A DNA stretch of 64,000 bases, from assembly GCA_037349315.1 (NCBI GenBank), contig JBAIAC010000051.1, positions 22,976,001 through 23,040,000 on the forward strand, given 5' to 3'. Made by a program: the position numbers and the translations under genes. The notes beneath the pieces are model-generated. The model searched no databases. It saw only the letters and a program-made list of their open reading frames with translations, and was not told the origin of the DNA. The stretch comes from Chelydra serpentina (taxonomy: Eukaryota; Chordata; Testudines; Chelydridae). Shown piece by piece: positions 46,407 to 56,769 of this stretch. Numbering within the stretch: position 1 is the stretch's first letter; every line of letters starts with the position of its first letter.

Positions 46407-46745
46407 AAGGTAGAGTTAGCCAAAACATGGCGCATAACATTTTGAAATCCTTTTTGTTTCATTCTGAAAATAAATGAAAAATGTCAGTTATTGTTTTCCA
46501 TTTTTGAAATAAACATTTAAAAATGAAATTTTTCGTCAGCTTAACCACCGGGCGGGATTTTTTTTGCCCTCAAGAAATATTTTTAAAAAACAATTTATTT
46601 TTGAAGATGGAAAATGATAAACAAAAAATTAATTAAAATCAATACAGAAATTGAGTTAAATTGTAAAACAGCTATTTTTTGCTATTTTATTTTGTGGTGC
46701 ATGTTTTGGTTAAAACAGTTCTGGACTGAAATTGTCAACCAGCTC
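46407..46745. mobile_element. AT-rich palindromic MITE (AGAGYTRGCC...CAACCAGCTC)
   Basis: Left end GTAGAGTTAGCCAAAACATG and right end GAAATTGTCAACCAGCTC, with inverted AT-rich arms (GAAAAATGTCAG..., AACATTTAAAAATGAAATTT). Related to 35385-36277 and 53345-53476. Confidence 0.55.
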
Positions 46746-47377
46746 AAATTCACAGCATAGTATTAGAGAGGCGACCACAGTGTGAGAGTTGCTGCCTGCC
46801 AGGCAAGATGCTAAGAGGGTCTTCCTGCTTACAACTTTTAAAAAATTTCATGTATTTATTATTTGCAGGTGACACGTGGACAAAAAGGTTCAAAATTTCA
46901 AGAAGCCTCATTCTCAATGGGTGTCTACAGAACACAATACACACAAATACATGCATCACATCCAACATTGCAAAAAACAAAAACAAAAAAAATCACATAT
47001 CTTTGGTCATCTGTATACATCTTTTTAGCATCATAGTTTCATAGGAATGATCTCTTCCCTTGACTCCTAGACCAGATGGCCACACTTGGCAAAAGGCACT
47101 GGCTCTTTTCAAACCATCTCTTAGGCCTTCCATTAAGAGTATGGCTCAAATTCACCTGAATCCCTAGCAACATTCAGAGATCCACAGCACTTTTATGAAA
47201 AGAAAAAAGTAAAGAAAAAAAAGGAATAACTCCAGTGCTTCTGCCAACATTGTGTCTAAGTAAAATGGGTTCTTGAATACCCAAGACTGTGTAGTCTATA
47301 GTTGGGCACAATACAGCAGCACCTCCAACATTATGGTAAAGAACTTGGTGGGATACTTTATGGAAGATGCTTATGTG
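46746..47377. other. Unassigned non-coding sequence
   Basis: No gene or named repeat. A-rich runs near 46975-46990 and 47195-47225. Confidence 0.4.
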
Positions 47378-47381
47378 AAAC

Positions 47382-47838
47382 TGTTAGGTAAAAATCAGCT
47401 TGTCCTACTTACCCCTCACTGCCCGGGTAGGGCGGAGTTGGTTTGGAACTCCAAAGCTGTCAGAGACCAAGAAAAGCAATGCACCAACACCAGTAACTTT
47501 GATCAAAGGGCTCGTACCCCCCTCAGGGGCATACGGCAACTTTATTAGTGACAAGCATCCGTATTTATAGTTTTAAGACAGACAAAGGAGGGGTACTGGG
47601 CACGTGTTTTCCTCTGCATCATCTCAGGCTGACCTTGTTCAAACTAGTTTCTATAGTTATTCAATTTAAGCAGAGCAGGAGAGGGAACAACACAAGAATA
47701 TTTGTACAAGATAAAAGGATTTAAGCAAGGTCGGGAGGAATTTATGACAGACAAGGAGAAATTCACTGCAAGAGCCCCTCTTATCTAACAGCCCCATGAC
47801 CCCAAAGAGCTGTGTCAGGCTAGAAGAATGACCTAACA
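47382..47838 (-). mobile_element. Solo LTR, 457 bp
   Basis: Ends TGTTAGGT and ACCTAACA form a perfect 8-bp inverted repeat of TG...CA type. Flanking 4-bp duplication AAAC at 47378-47381 and 47839-47842. On the minus strand a TATA-like CTATAAATA (47562-47570) is followed by AATAAA (47541-47546), which sets the orientation and implies a very short R region. No internal retroviral genes. Confidence 0.75.
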
Positions 47839-47932
47839 AAACCATATTGTTCCATGTGGTGGAGGAGCAAGTGGCTCAGTGAAGCTAGTGACTGCAAAGC
47901 CATTGGAATACATTATTATTGTTCAAAGCGAC

Positions 47933-48018
47933 GAAGAGTCCTGTGGCACCTTATAGACTAACAGACGTATTGGAGCTTAAGCATTCGTGGGTGAATACCC
48001 ACTTCGTCGGATGCATGT
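47933..48018 (+). mobile_element. Penelope-like terminal fragment
   Basis: AAGCGACGAAGAGTCCTGTG, GCACCTTATAGACTAACAGA and GTGGGTGAATACCCACTTC are nearly identical to 12083-12180. Flanks ATTATTATTGTT and GTTATTATTTGT may be a degraded target duplication in the surrounding dispersed repeat. Confidence 0.75.
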
Positions 48019-48020
48019 TA

Positions 48021-48275
48021 GTTATTATTTGTATTGTGCAGGGCCGGCTCTGGGGTTTTTGCCACCCCAAGCTCCGAGAGCGCAACTGCCGAAGCAAAAA
48101 GAAAAAAAAAAGTGCCGCCCCAAGTACATGCCTGGTTGGCTGGTGTGTAGAGCCAGCCCTGGTATTGTGGCAGCGCCTACAAGCCCCAGTCATGGAGTAG
48201 GACCTCACTGTGCAAGGTGCTGTACAAACACAGAACCAAGAGATGGTCCCCATCCCAAAAAGTTTACAATCTAAG
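48021..48275 (+). repeat. Ancient dispersed repeat split by a hAT
   Basis: TTATTATTTGTATTGTG, then (after the hAT) GCAGCGCCTACAAGCCCCAG, GTGCAAGGTGCTGTACAAAC and CCATCCCAAAAAGTTTACAA. Best-preserved copy of the family at 19748, 30958 and 37675. Confidence 0.6.
48039..48161 (+). mobile_element. 123-bp hAT MITE, CAGGGCCGGC family
   Basis: Starts CAGGGCCGGCTCTGG and ends GAGCCAGCCCTG. Perfect 8-bp duplication GTATTGTG (48031-48038 and 48162-48169). Shortest copy of the family in the window; its right 50 bp match those of 4805-5199. Confidence 0.94.
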
Positions 48276-48619
48276 TGGTGTCATTTGATGCTGCTGGGAA
48301 GGGTCAGTTTTTGACCTTTCAGACATTTCCGACTGTATGTGTACGTCTGGCTATAAACATCTTTGGATTGTTGTAATCTCTTCAACTAAGAACATTATTA
48401 GTGTCCTTTCCATACATGCCTCAGTGCGCCTTAATCTCCCAGGTTGTACAGATGGTTATACAGATTATCACAAAATGAAAACAAACACTATCCAAAAAAA
48501 TGATAAGGTGAAAGCCAGATGCTTCTCGACTGCCAGCTGGTGGTTCCCCAAGCAGTCTTAGCCAATTAGACTCCCACTCATCCCACAACTCTTCTCATTG
48601 TGTTTGCAGCCTCCTCAAG
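48276..48619. other. Unassigned non-coding sequence
   Basis: No gene or named repeat between the dispersed repeat and the CR1. Confidence 0.35.
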
Positions 48620-48699
48620 CCTTTTGAAAGCCTTCTATGAGGAGAGAGTAAAAGTACTAGGACTACACAGTGGAGAAAGATGGATAAGAGGGGACACAA

Positions 48700-50693
48700 A
48701 AGAGGTGTATAAAAGAATGAATGACACAGAAAATGTGAACCAGGCACTCTTACAAGGACAAAGGGGATTCCCATAAAAATCACAAAAACAATAGCAAGGG
48801 AAGCAAAGGGATACAAGGAGACCTCTACAGCCAGCAGAGTTAAGGACAATAAGGAAGTTTTTTTTAAATATATTAGGGACAAAAAGAAACCTAACAATGG
48901 TATTGGTGCATTTCTCGATGGATGTGGTAGAACTATCTATAATAGCGCAGAAAAGGAATACATTTGTTCCGTAGCTCGGAAACACAAACAGATGATATAG
49001 TCATACCATATCATGATGATGAAATACTTTCCATTTCAATAGTAACTCAGGAAGATATTTAACAGCAGCTCCTAAAGTGAGACATTTTAAATCAGCTGGA
49101 CTAGATAGTATTTCTCAACAACCAGTCTGTGGACCAGCGCCAGTCCTGAGATCTCCCAGACACAGTTTAGGAAAGCTGTAAGCTGGTCCCTGGTATCAAA
49201 AAGGTTGATAAACACTGGTCTAGATAACTTGCATCCAAAAGTTTTAAAAGAGCTGGCTGAGGAGCTCACTGCACAGTTAATGTTTTATTTTCAATAAGTC
49301 TTTGAACACTGGGGAAGCTCCAGAAGACTTGAAGAAAGCTAATGTTGTGCCAATATTTAAAAATGGTAAACAAGATGACCTAGACAGGAAATTATAGGCA
49401 TATCAGCCTGACATCTATCCCAAGCAGGATAATGGAGTGGCTGATTCGGGACTCAATTAATAAAGAATTAAAAGAGGATAATACAATTAATGTCAGTCAC
49501 CTTGGATTTACGGAAAATAGATCCTGTTAATCTAACCTGATATATTTTATTGATGAGCTCACAAGTTTGGTTGATAAAGATAAGAGTGTTGATGTAATTG
49601 ACTTAGACTTCTGTAAGGTGTTTGACTTGGTACCACGTGACATTTTAATTAAAAAACTAGGACAATACAAAATACGGCAGACATTAAATGGATTAAAAAC
49701 TGGGCCACCTGATAGGTCTCAAAACAATTCTAAATGGGGTTCATAATCAAATGGTTGTGTTTCTAATGGTGTCTCACATGTGTCAGTTCTTGGCCCTACC
49801 TTATTTACCATTTTTATCAATGACCTGGAAGAAAACATAAAATCATCACTGATAAAGTTTGCAAACACCACAAAGCTTGAGGGAGTGGTAAATAATGAAG
49901 AGGACAGGTCACTGGCATAGAGATTGCTTGGTAAGCTGGGTGCAAGCAAACAGTATGCATTTTAATATGGCTAAATGTAAATGTATACATCTAGGAACAA
50001 AGAATGTAGGTCATAGAGGTAGGCCATAATTACAAGATGGGGCAGGGGGTGTGACTCTATCCTGGGAAGCAGTGATTCTGAAAATATTTGGGAGTCCTGC
50101 TGAATAATCAGCTGAACATGAGCTCCCAGAGCAACATTGTGGCTAAAAGGACTAATGCAATCCTTGGATACGTAAACACAGGAAACTCAAGTAGGAGTAG
50201 AGAGGTTATTTAACCTCTGAATTCTGCACTGGTGCGACCACTGCTGGAATACTAAGTCCAGTTCTGGTGCTCACAATTCAAGAAGGACGTTGACAAATTG
50301 GAGAGAGTTCAGAGAAGAGCCACAAGAATGATTAAAGGATTGGAAAGCATGACTTATAGTGATAGATTGAGCTCCTTGAGTCGATCTATCTTAACAAAGA
50401 GAAGGTTAAGTGGGGACTTGGGGAACAAGTATTTAATAATGGGCTCTTTAATCTACAAGACTAAAAGGTCCAATGGCTGGAAGTTGAAGCTAGACAAATT
50501 GAGACTGGAAATAAGGCATAAAATGTCTGAAAGTGTAATTAACCACTGGAACAATTTATCAAAGGATGTGATAGATTCTTCATCACTGGCAATTTTTAAA
50601 TCAAGATTGGCTGTTTTTCCAAAAAGCTGTACTCTAGGTATTATTTGGGGGACCTTCTCTGGCCTGCGTTGTACTGGAGGTCAGACTATATGA
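48700..50693 (+). pseudogene. CR1 ORF2 remnant, inactive reverse transcriptase
   Basis: The frame is broken by numerous stops and shifts. The RT active site reads FANT at 49858-49869 where CR1 has F/Y-A-D-D, so both catalytic aspartates are lost. The longest intact piece (50298-50693) reads 'MERVQRRATRMIKGLESM...SDRLSSLSRSILTKRRLSGDL', the conserved C-terminal region of CR1 ORF2, up to 'FKSRLAVF'. It then runs on into the 3' UTR. Confidence 0.85.
49107..49217 (+). mobile_element. Old hAT relic inside CR1
   Basis: AGTATTTCTCAACAACCAGT at the left and AAAGGTTGATAAACACTG at the right are degraded CAGTGTTTATCAACC-type hAT ends. The 8-bp flanks are GACTAGAT (49099-49106) and GTCTAGAT (49218-49225). 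CR1 coding sequence rejoins cleanly on removal ('SAGLD' to 'NLHPK'). Confidence 0.8.
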
Positions 50694-50742
50694 TCACAAT
50701 GGTTCCATCTGGCCTTGGAATCTATGAATCTATAAGCTGCAG

Positions 50743-51924
50743 CCAGGCTTTTCCCAATGGAAAGGTTTTTTAATTGGTCTTTTAAAAGAACCTTTGCAAC
50801 TAACTGCAAAGGACTCTCTAAAAACAGAGGCTGTTGCTGAATAGTTTCATCTCATTCAGTTTTGTTCTGTGTTTAAATAACCTTTCAAAAGGGTTTTCTT
50901 TTCTCCTCTATCCAGTAGCTTATAAATAAAGCTCAGGTGATACGGGAAGAAAATTGAACCCCAAAATAACTGCTTCATGCTGCAGCAGCAAGAAAACAAA
51001 AATAGGTTACATCATGTTGTAGAGTCTCCATCTTTTACTGCTTTTACTTTTAACTGACTTGTTAGCTAAATGAGAAGCTCATATTAGGGCTAATATCTTC
51101 ACTGTAGGCCTCAGGTCACCCACCAGGCAACCGTATGATCTCATGCAGATGAGGAAGTCTGACATTCCCTCCAGTAGAGGGCAGTAGTGCATATACAAAA
51201 TAGCCAGATTATTACAGGGCAGGATTTTCATTGTATTCTAGTTCAATCACTGGTAAGGGACAGCCAGTCCTCTGCAAACCTGATTCAAGTATATCTGGAG
51301 CTTTCTGTGAATCCATTGGATTGGGTCCCCTAGACAAAAGCTTCAAGACTCAGTACGCAATGCTTCCAAATCATGTTTGCTAAGAAGGGCTGGGATTCAG
51401 TCCCAGGGGGTAGAAGAGAATGAATAGGGAATGAATCCAGAAATGTGCATGTATTTCTGGTGTGAGGTAGGACAAAAGGTTTCCAGTTGAACGCAAGGAT
51501 CAGAACTTGCAACTTGCCTCAGGTATGGGCATGACGAAGAGGAAAACTTACTGATTCGCCAGCATCATCCCAAGGCTTTCAATCAGCATAAGGCAGCTTG
51601 TATTCCAAATCACGTGGTACTGGAATGTGAGCAATAAATCTCATGTGTCCCTGTCTGTCAGAAAACCAGCATCAAAGCCTTGATTTCCCACTGAAATACA
51701 GCCCAGGTGCCCCTGTCTGCAAGCATCAACAAGGAGCACTGAAAATTCTTTGGTTTGCAGTAACAGTGCCATGTACTATTTTGATTCACAGACAACTGCA
51801 GCAGGCCAAATAGCTCCAATATCTGAAAATAGGCATCTTGCCCTTAAAACCTGAGCTGTATTATACTTCTACCTGATTTCAATGGTCTCAGACGACATGA
51901 TGTTCAAACCACATGTCCTAAAGA
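50743..51924. other. Unassigned non-coding sequence
   Basis: About 1.2 kb without recognised gene or transposon ends. Confidence 0.4.
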
Positions 51925-52467
51925 CAGGGCTGGTGCAAGGAAGTTTTGCACCCTAGGCGAAACTTCCTTGCACCTGCCCTGCGCCACCCCCTCCAGCCAG
52001 CTCCCCCACCCACGGGAACTCAGCCTCCCCCCTGCACAATGCCGCTCCCCCCTGCCAGCTCCCCCTGCCCGCGGGAGCTCAGCCTCCCCCTGCCCACGGG
52101 CGCTCACCACCCGTGACCCGCCGGCCGTGGAAGCTGAGCAGGGAGCCCGCGGCAGCGGGGCAGCTCGCGGCGGCTGCCCCACGGCTCCACACTCAGGCGC
52201 TGAGTGGGGGGCGGCGGGGCGGCTTCCCCGCAGCTCCCCACTCAGGCGCTGAGCGGGAGGGCAGCGGGGCGGCTCGTGGCGGCTTCCCCGCAGCTCCCCG
52301 TTCAGGCACTGAGCGGGAGGGAGGCGGGGTGGCTCGCGGCGACTGCCCCCCGGCTCCCCGCTCAGGCGCTGAGCGGGGGGGAGGCATGGCAGCTCGCGGC
52401 GGCTGCTCCCCAAATCTTGGCGCCCTAGGCGACTGCCTAGGGTCGACTAATGGGCGTGCCGGCCCTG
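51925..52467 (+). mobile_element. Hairpin-ended hAT MITE, CAGGGCYGG family
   Basis: Perfect 8-bp duplication CCTAAAGA (51917-51924 and 52468-52475). The 5' end carries a foldback: 51925-51946 and 51960-51981 are inverted 22-bp arms with one mismatch. The 3' end carries a perfect 8-bp-arm palindrome at 52423-52442 around GACT. The middle is built of degenerate repeats of about 60 bp (GGCGGGGCGGCTCG..., GGCTCCCCGCTCAGGCGCTG...), which give long chance frames (up to 169 residues) on both strands; none is a gene. Confidence 0.94.
52200..52400 (+). repeat. GC-rich tandem repeat inside the hAT
   Basis: About four units of roughly 60 bp, each with CAGGCRCTGAGCGGGAGGG, a GGCGGCTCGYGGCGGCT-type block and CCCCGCAGCTCCCC. 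Units differ at scattered positions. Confidence 0.8.
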
Positions 52468-52839
52468 CCTAAAGAAGATTCCACAAAGTATCACAGCATA
52501 ACAGGAGACAACAGATAGGCACCAAAGGCCCATATGCTGGTTTGGGGAAGCAGAAGACAGCTGCTGCATTAGAATGCCACTGACACAAATGTTCTTGGAT
52601 TCTCAACTTATCCAAGGGTCAGATGTTTCTGCCTGTGCATGGTGAGAGAATGGCTCAAAGAACCAGACCATATCTGAACTGGATGTAGTGAGTTAAACTG
52701 TGAATAGAGGATCACATGCATCAGGCACCATTTCCGAGCTGGGGAGGAAGCAAAGTTTGGTCACTTTGAACTTTGTTGGTTTTGAATCAATACCCTTTAA
52801 TTATTTCAAATTTGCATTATTCCCTCATGCTTAGAGCAG

Positions 52840-53145
52840 ATCTCCTAGATCCCAGTCCTGGCCAGGTCACCAATTTACTGTGTACATTGGGGAAAGTCAC
52901 TTAGGACCAGATTTTTAAAGATCTTGAGGCACCTAAGGATGCAGATAGGCATCTAGTGGGATTTTCCAAGAGTCCCGAGGTGCCTACGTCCCATTGAAAT
53001 CGATAGGAGTTAGGCACCTCAGTGCTTTTGAAAATCTGCAGATACCTATCTGCATCTTTAAGCACCATGATGCCTTTTGAAATGGGGCCCTTAGTCTCGC
53101 TCTACTTTAGTGTGACACTGCCTTTTACAGTGGGAGCAGAACATT
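52840..53145 (+). mobile_element. MIR SINE split by a Harbinger-type MITE
   Basis: MIR 5' part: AGATCCCAGTCCTGGCCAGG, TCACCAATTTACTGTG, CATTGGGGAAAGTCAC. After the MITE: TTAGTCTCGCTCTACTTTAG. The break lies at the 'caagtcacTTAacc' site of MIR. Confidence 0.65.
52904..53090. mobile_element. Palindromic PIF-Harbinger-type MITE
   Basis: Left end GGACCAGATTTTTAAAG and right end CTTTTGAAATGGGGCCC are inverted. TTA flanks both sides (52901-52903 and 53091-53093). Inner arms GATGCAGATAGGCATC and GATACCTATCTGCATC also face each other. Confidence 0.8.
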
Positions 53146-53344
53146 GTAAATAATGGTCCTGTATCCCAATTGCTGGGTGCAACACCCTGTGCCTGAGTGA
53201 ATTGTTATTACAAAGGAAAACAACAGCATGCAAGAGGTAGTGAATAAAAATAGCAAATATGAACACACACGACTTGGCGCAATCTCCTCCACAGCTAACA
53301 CCACAATATTGCTACTCTCCCAGCCAAAGCTGTCTCTCTATATA

Positions 53345-53476
53345 TTAGAGCTGGTTGGAAATTATTTGTTTTTCCTATGAACAATTTCAATGGGAAAAAA
53401 ATAGTCTTTGTAAACCTGAACATTTTCAGTGAAAATGCAACTTTTCTGTTTAAAATTTCTGTTTTGACCAGCTCTA
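53345..53476. mobile_element. Palindromic MITE (TAGAGCTGGTTG...ACCAGCTCTA)
   Basis: Ends TAGAGCTGGTTGGAAA and TTCTGTTTTGACCAGCTCTA. The flanks TATAT and ATATA are also inverted, so the terminal TA may be the duplication. AT-rich centre. Same family as 35385-36277 and 46407-46745. Confidence 0.65.
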
Positions 53477-53677
53477 ATATATGTGGATACAGTTCCACTT
53501 CCAGTCCCCCAAATAGCCATTGTTATTCTCCCTGGCACCTCAAACCTTCCTGGACTTTTCAAGTACGTACCCACCAACCCACCCCTTCAGGTCTTAGGTT
53601 CTGGGATGTCCCCTGGCTCTAGGGGGAACACCCAATTCTCCCACTCTCAGACTGGGCCCTGAGTGGCAGTCCCCGGG

Positions 53678-53945
53678 TGTATCTATGCTATAGAGGTGTA
53701 GCTACAGCACTGCAGCTGTGCTCCTATAGTGCTGTAGTGTAAATGCTTCCTACATCGATGGAAAGGGTTTTTCCATGGATTTATGTAATCCACCTTGTCA
53801 GGATGTGGTTCGCTAGGTTGATAGAAGAATTCTCTTGTTGACCTGGCTGCGTCCTACAGTGGGGGTTAGGCCAACCTAATTATATCACACAGCGTGCAGA
53901 ATTTTTTACAGCCCTGAGCGATGAGTCTAGGGAGATCCAATTTTT
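53678..53945. mobile_element. Degraded MITE related to 20290-20888
   Basis: Contains GGCCAACCTAATTATATCAC, CAGCCCTGAGCGATG and TGTAGAGCAGGCCTC, matching the TCGACCTAACC, CCCTGAGCGACTTAGTTATA and GGCCTGGTCTACA blocks of 20290-20360 in inverse order. No clean duplication. Confidence 0.55.
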
Positions 53946-53949
53946 AGGT

Positions 53950-54620
53950 GTAGAGCAGGCCTCATTGTGAGTGCCTCAGCAGGAGTAATTGAGGCTCAGA
54001 CCCTGCAGTGCACTGTTCTCCCAGGAGCAATGACAGTGATAATTAGTGACCAAACAGCCTTCAAGCAAAATATTATTTATTAGAGCAAAAGCATTTCAGA
54101 AAAAACAATAAACCAGCCAACATGCACGACTGCTTTTCCCTAAGGCTTTACCATTCCTTGGATCTGGGAAGGCTCAACTCCTCCATACTCATCCGCAGTC
54201 AGTGTGTCTCTCCGTCAAATCCCCCTCCCCCTGCATTTTTTCCCATGAGAAACAATTTTTAACTGTTTACTGTCCTTTTGATTTCTAGTTCCCAGCTCAC
54301 AAGGCTTACAACTTGTTGGAGACAGGGTCCATGAAGCTAACAGCTTGCCCCATTGTCTTCCAAGTTGTGCTTGGGCTGTTTACCAAGATCTATCATGTGG
54401 CTTTCCTGTTTCCTATTCACTCGGATCAATACAGGTCATACAGGAAATTCTATCAACCCTTCATAATCATACTGTAACTTTACCTTGCTGACCAGGTCAC
54501 ACTGTATTCATATCATTACTACATATCAGTATTCACAGGTCAATACATAGCAATCCCATGACCAACATAACCATAACTGGAGGTCTCCTCTGATAAATCC
54601 GCTGGCCACCATTTTGCATT
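53950..54620 (-). other. Possible LTR-type sequence
   Basis: AATATTATTTATTAGAGC (54069) and ACAATAAACCAGCC (54105) resemble polyadenylation signals, and the block TCATACAGGAAATTC...ACATATCAGTATTCACAGG resembles turtle LTR sequence. No end pair or duplication was found, so this remains a suggestion. Confidence 0.25.
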
Positions 54621-55455
54621 AACACCCCCAGCACCTTGGTGCAGAGAGCAGCCAGAAGCAGAGAAGATTTTAAAGTCAAGTGAAGCAGAAAGGGAACAGG
54701 GAAAACAGGAAGAGACGGAAAGGGAAGTGAGGCATTGAGATGGGGTTTGCACCCTCCATCCAGCCCGTCCTCTCTCACACTAGATGGTAAATGGGGAAGG
54801 AAGGAGAAAAGTCCAATCTCTGCTCTGGGGAATGTGGTGTTTCTGGTCTCCCTCTGACACTCAGGAATAAGGCTTATCTGCTTCACAAGAGTCTTAGTGG
54901 AACAACATTTTTCAACTCTTTTGAGAGCCCTAGATGAAAAGGACTATGGGATAAACCCTTCAGTATTCCTCAGGCATGGTTCCCACTGCAATCAGGAGGA
55001 GTTTTGCCTGAGGACTGTGGGTTGTTGTTTTTTTTAAATCAGATAAGTGTTTCTATTGATGCAAATTGTGCAGCCCTTGCTCAACCTTGCAGTGGGAGTT
55101 TGGCCAGCATAAGGCCCGAGTGAAGACTTCAGGATTTTGCCCACATTTTAATACTAAGCAGAATATTTTTTTTCTGTACACCAGACAACTTTTTCCTATG
55201 CAAACTCACACCAGCAGGGCTTGGAACTAACCCTTCTCCTAGAAAGGAAATCATCTTCTGCTAATGCCTTGAATGCTCCTTTTCTGTCTGACAAAGTCCT
55301 ACTCCCCTGGAAATGCTGTCAGAGTGAGACAGGTCACAGATTCAAAAGTAGTAATGTGGAGAGACCAAAGGCCAGATTCTCCATTGCTCTGCATGCTCAC
55401 GCCTCAGTTACCGAAGTGCAGAACAGTGTAAAATGGTTCCTGCTTATGGTGAGAG
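54621..55455. other. Unassigned non-coding sequence
   Basis: No gene or named repeat. The 117-residue minus-strand frame at 54533-54886 has no recognisable domain. Confidence 0.4.
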
Positions 55456-55579
55456 CAGTTATTCCTCGCTTAACGTTGTAGGTCCTGGAAAATGCTACTT
55501 TAAGCGAAACGATGTTAAGCAAATCCAATTTCCCCATAAGAATTAATTGTAAATGGTTTGCCAGATAAAAGACTATATT

Positions 55580-55581
<2 letters not shown>

Positions 55582-55666
<85 letters not shown>

Positions 55667-55667
55667 A
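55582..55667 (+). repeat. (TA)n(CA)n compound microsatellite
   Basis: About 45 bases of TA followed by about 33 of AC inside the Tigger-like element. Confidence 0.97.
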
Positions 55668-56130
55668 TTTAATACTGTACACGGCAATGATGATTGTGAA
55701 GCTTTGTTGAGGTGGTGAAGTCAGAGGGTGGGAGAGAGTGGAATATTCCCCAGAGAATGCCTTACTGCTAAATGATGAACTAGCACTCAGCTGAGCGGTC
55801 AATGGTTAACACATTGTTGTTAATATAGCCTCACACTCTACAAGGCAGCACAAATGGAGGGAGGGGAGACAGCATGGCAGAGAAAGACACACACAGTGTG
55901 TGTGAGAGAGAGACGCACATTGCCCCTTTAAGTACACTAACCTCACTCTAAGTAGCCTGCCTTTTTAAGTAGATCAGCAAGTTGAGACAGCAGCTGCTGC
56001 CCGCAAGATCCCTCCATCCTGAGCCCTGTCATGTCCCGCCCCCTTCCCCTCCCGCCCCCCCCCCTCCTCCGTGGAGATGAAGTACAGGAGCGGGGGGAGG
56101 GGAACACCCTGACATTAGCACCCCTCTTCC

Positions 56131-56769
56131 CAGAGGTGAAAGTAAGCCGGTACGCCCCGGTATGATGTACCAGCAAGAACTAGTGTGCCGTACCAGGGTG
56201 GATCGGCTTCCCCAGGCACAATTTAAAGGGCCTGCGGCTCCCAGTGGTGGCCGAGCCCTGGGCCCTTTAAATAGCTGCTGGAGTCCCGCTGCTGCCTCCC
56301 CAGGGCTCCGACAGCAGGGCTCCAGGGATGGGGCTCCAGCCGCCGCTACCGCCCCAGGCCCTTTAAATCGTCCCCGGAGCTGCCGCGGACTCCGGCAGGC
56401 TCTGGCAGCAATTTAAAGGGCCCGGGGCAGTAGCAGCAACCGGAACCCGGTCCCTGGAGCCCTGCTACCAGAGCCCTGGGGAAGCGGTGGTGGGGCTCCA
56501 GGGACGGTTTAAAGGGCCTAGGGCTCAGCCGCAGCTACCGCCTCGGGCCCTTTCAACCGCTGCCGGAGCCCCCAGCTGCCACTGCTACCCTGGCTGGGGG
56601 CAGGGAGGGCGGGGAAAAGGGAGGCACTTACTGGTACAGGGCAGGCTGCGGCTGGCTCTAACCCCCCCAGCCCCGCCCCTTCCACCCAAGGCTCTGCCCC
56701 TTCCGGGGGCCAGAGCCGGCCCCAGCCCAGCCCCATACCGGTAAGTCACTTCAGTTACTTTCACCCCTG
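56131..56769 (+). mobile_element. Nested hAT (CAGAGGTGAAAGTAAG ends)
   Basis: Left end CAGAGGTGAAAGTAAGCCGG and right end AGTTACTTTCACCCCTG are inverted. The 8-bp duplications are CCTCTTCC (56123-56130) and CCTCTTCT (56770-56777). The interior is GC-rich with several (A/T)TTTAAAGGGCC units. The frames of 84-99 residues inside are compositional. Confidence 0.9.

Larger units (their letters stand above)
48620..50742 (+). mobile_element. CR1 LINE, 5'-truncated, 2.1 kb
   Basis: CR1 coding sequence can be followed from 'YKRMNDTENVN' (about 48710) through the fingers and palm ('GLDNLHPKVLKELAEELTAQLM', 'ANVVPIFKNGKQDDLDRKL', 'FCKVFDLVPRDILIKKLG') to the C-terminus. The 3' end is TCAGACTATATGATCACAAT, GGTTCCATCTGGCCTTGGAA, TCTATGAATCTATAAG. 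A small hAT relic (49107-49217) interrupts it. The 5' edge is approximate. Confidence 0.82.

Noticed and set aside
51904..52472. Frames of 119-169 residues with repeated units
   Set aside because: They translate the GC-rich tandem repeat of a hAT MITE with clear ends and duplication.
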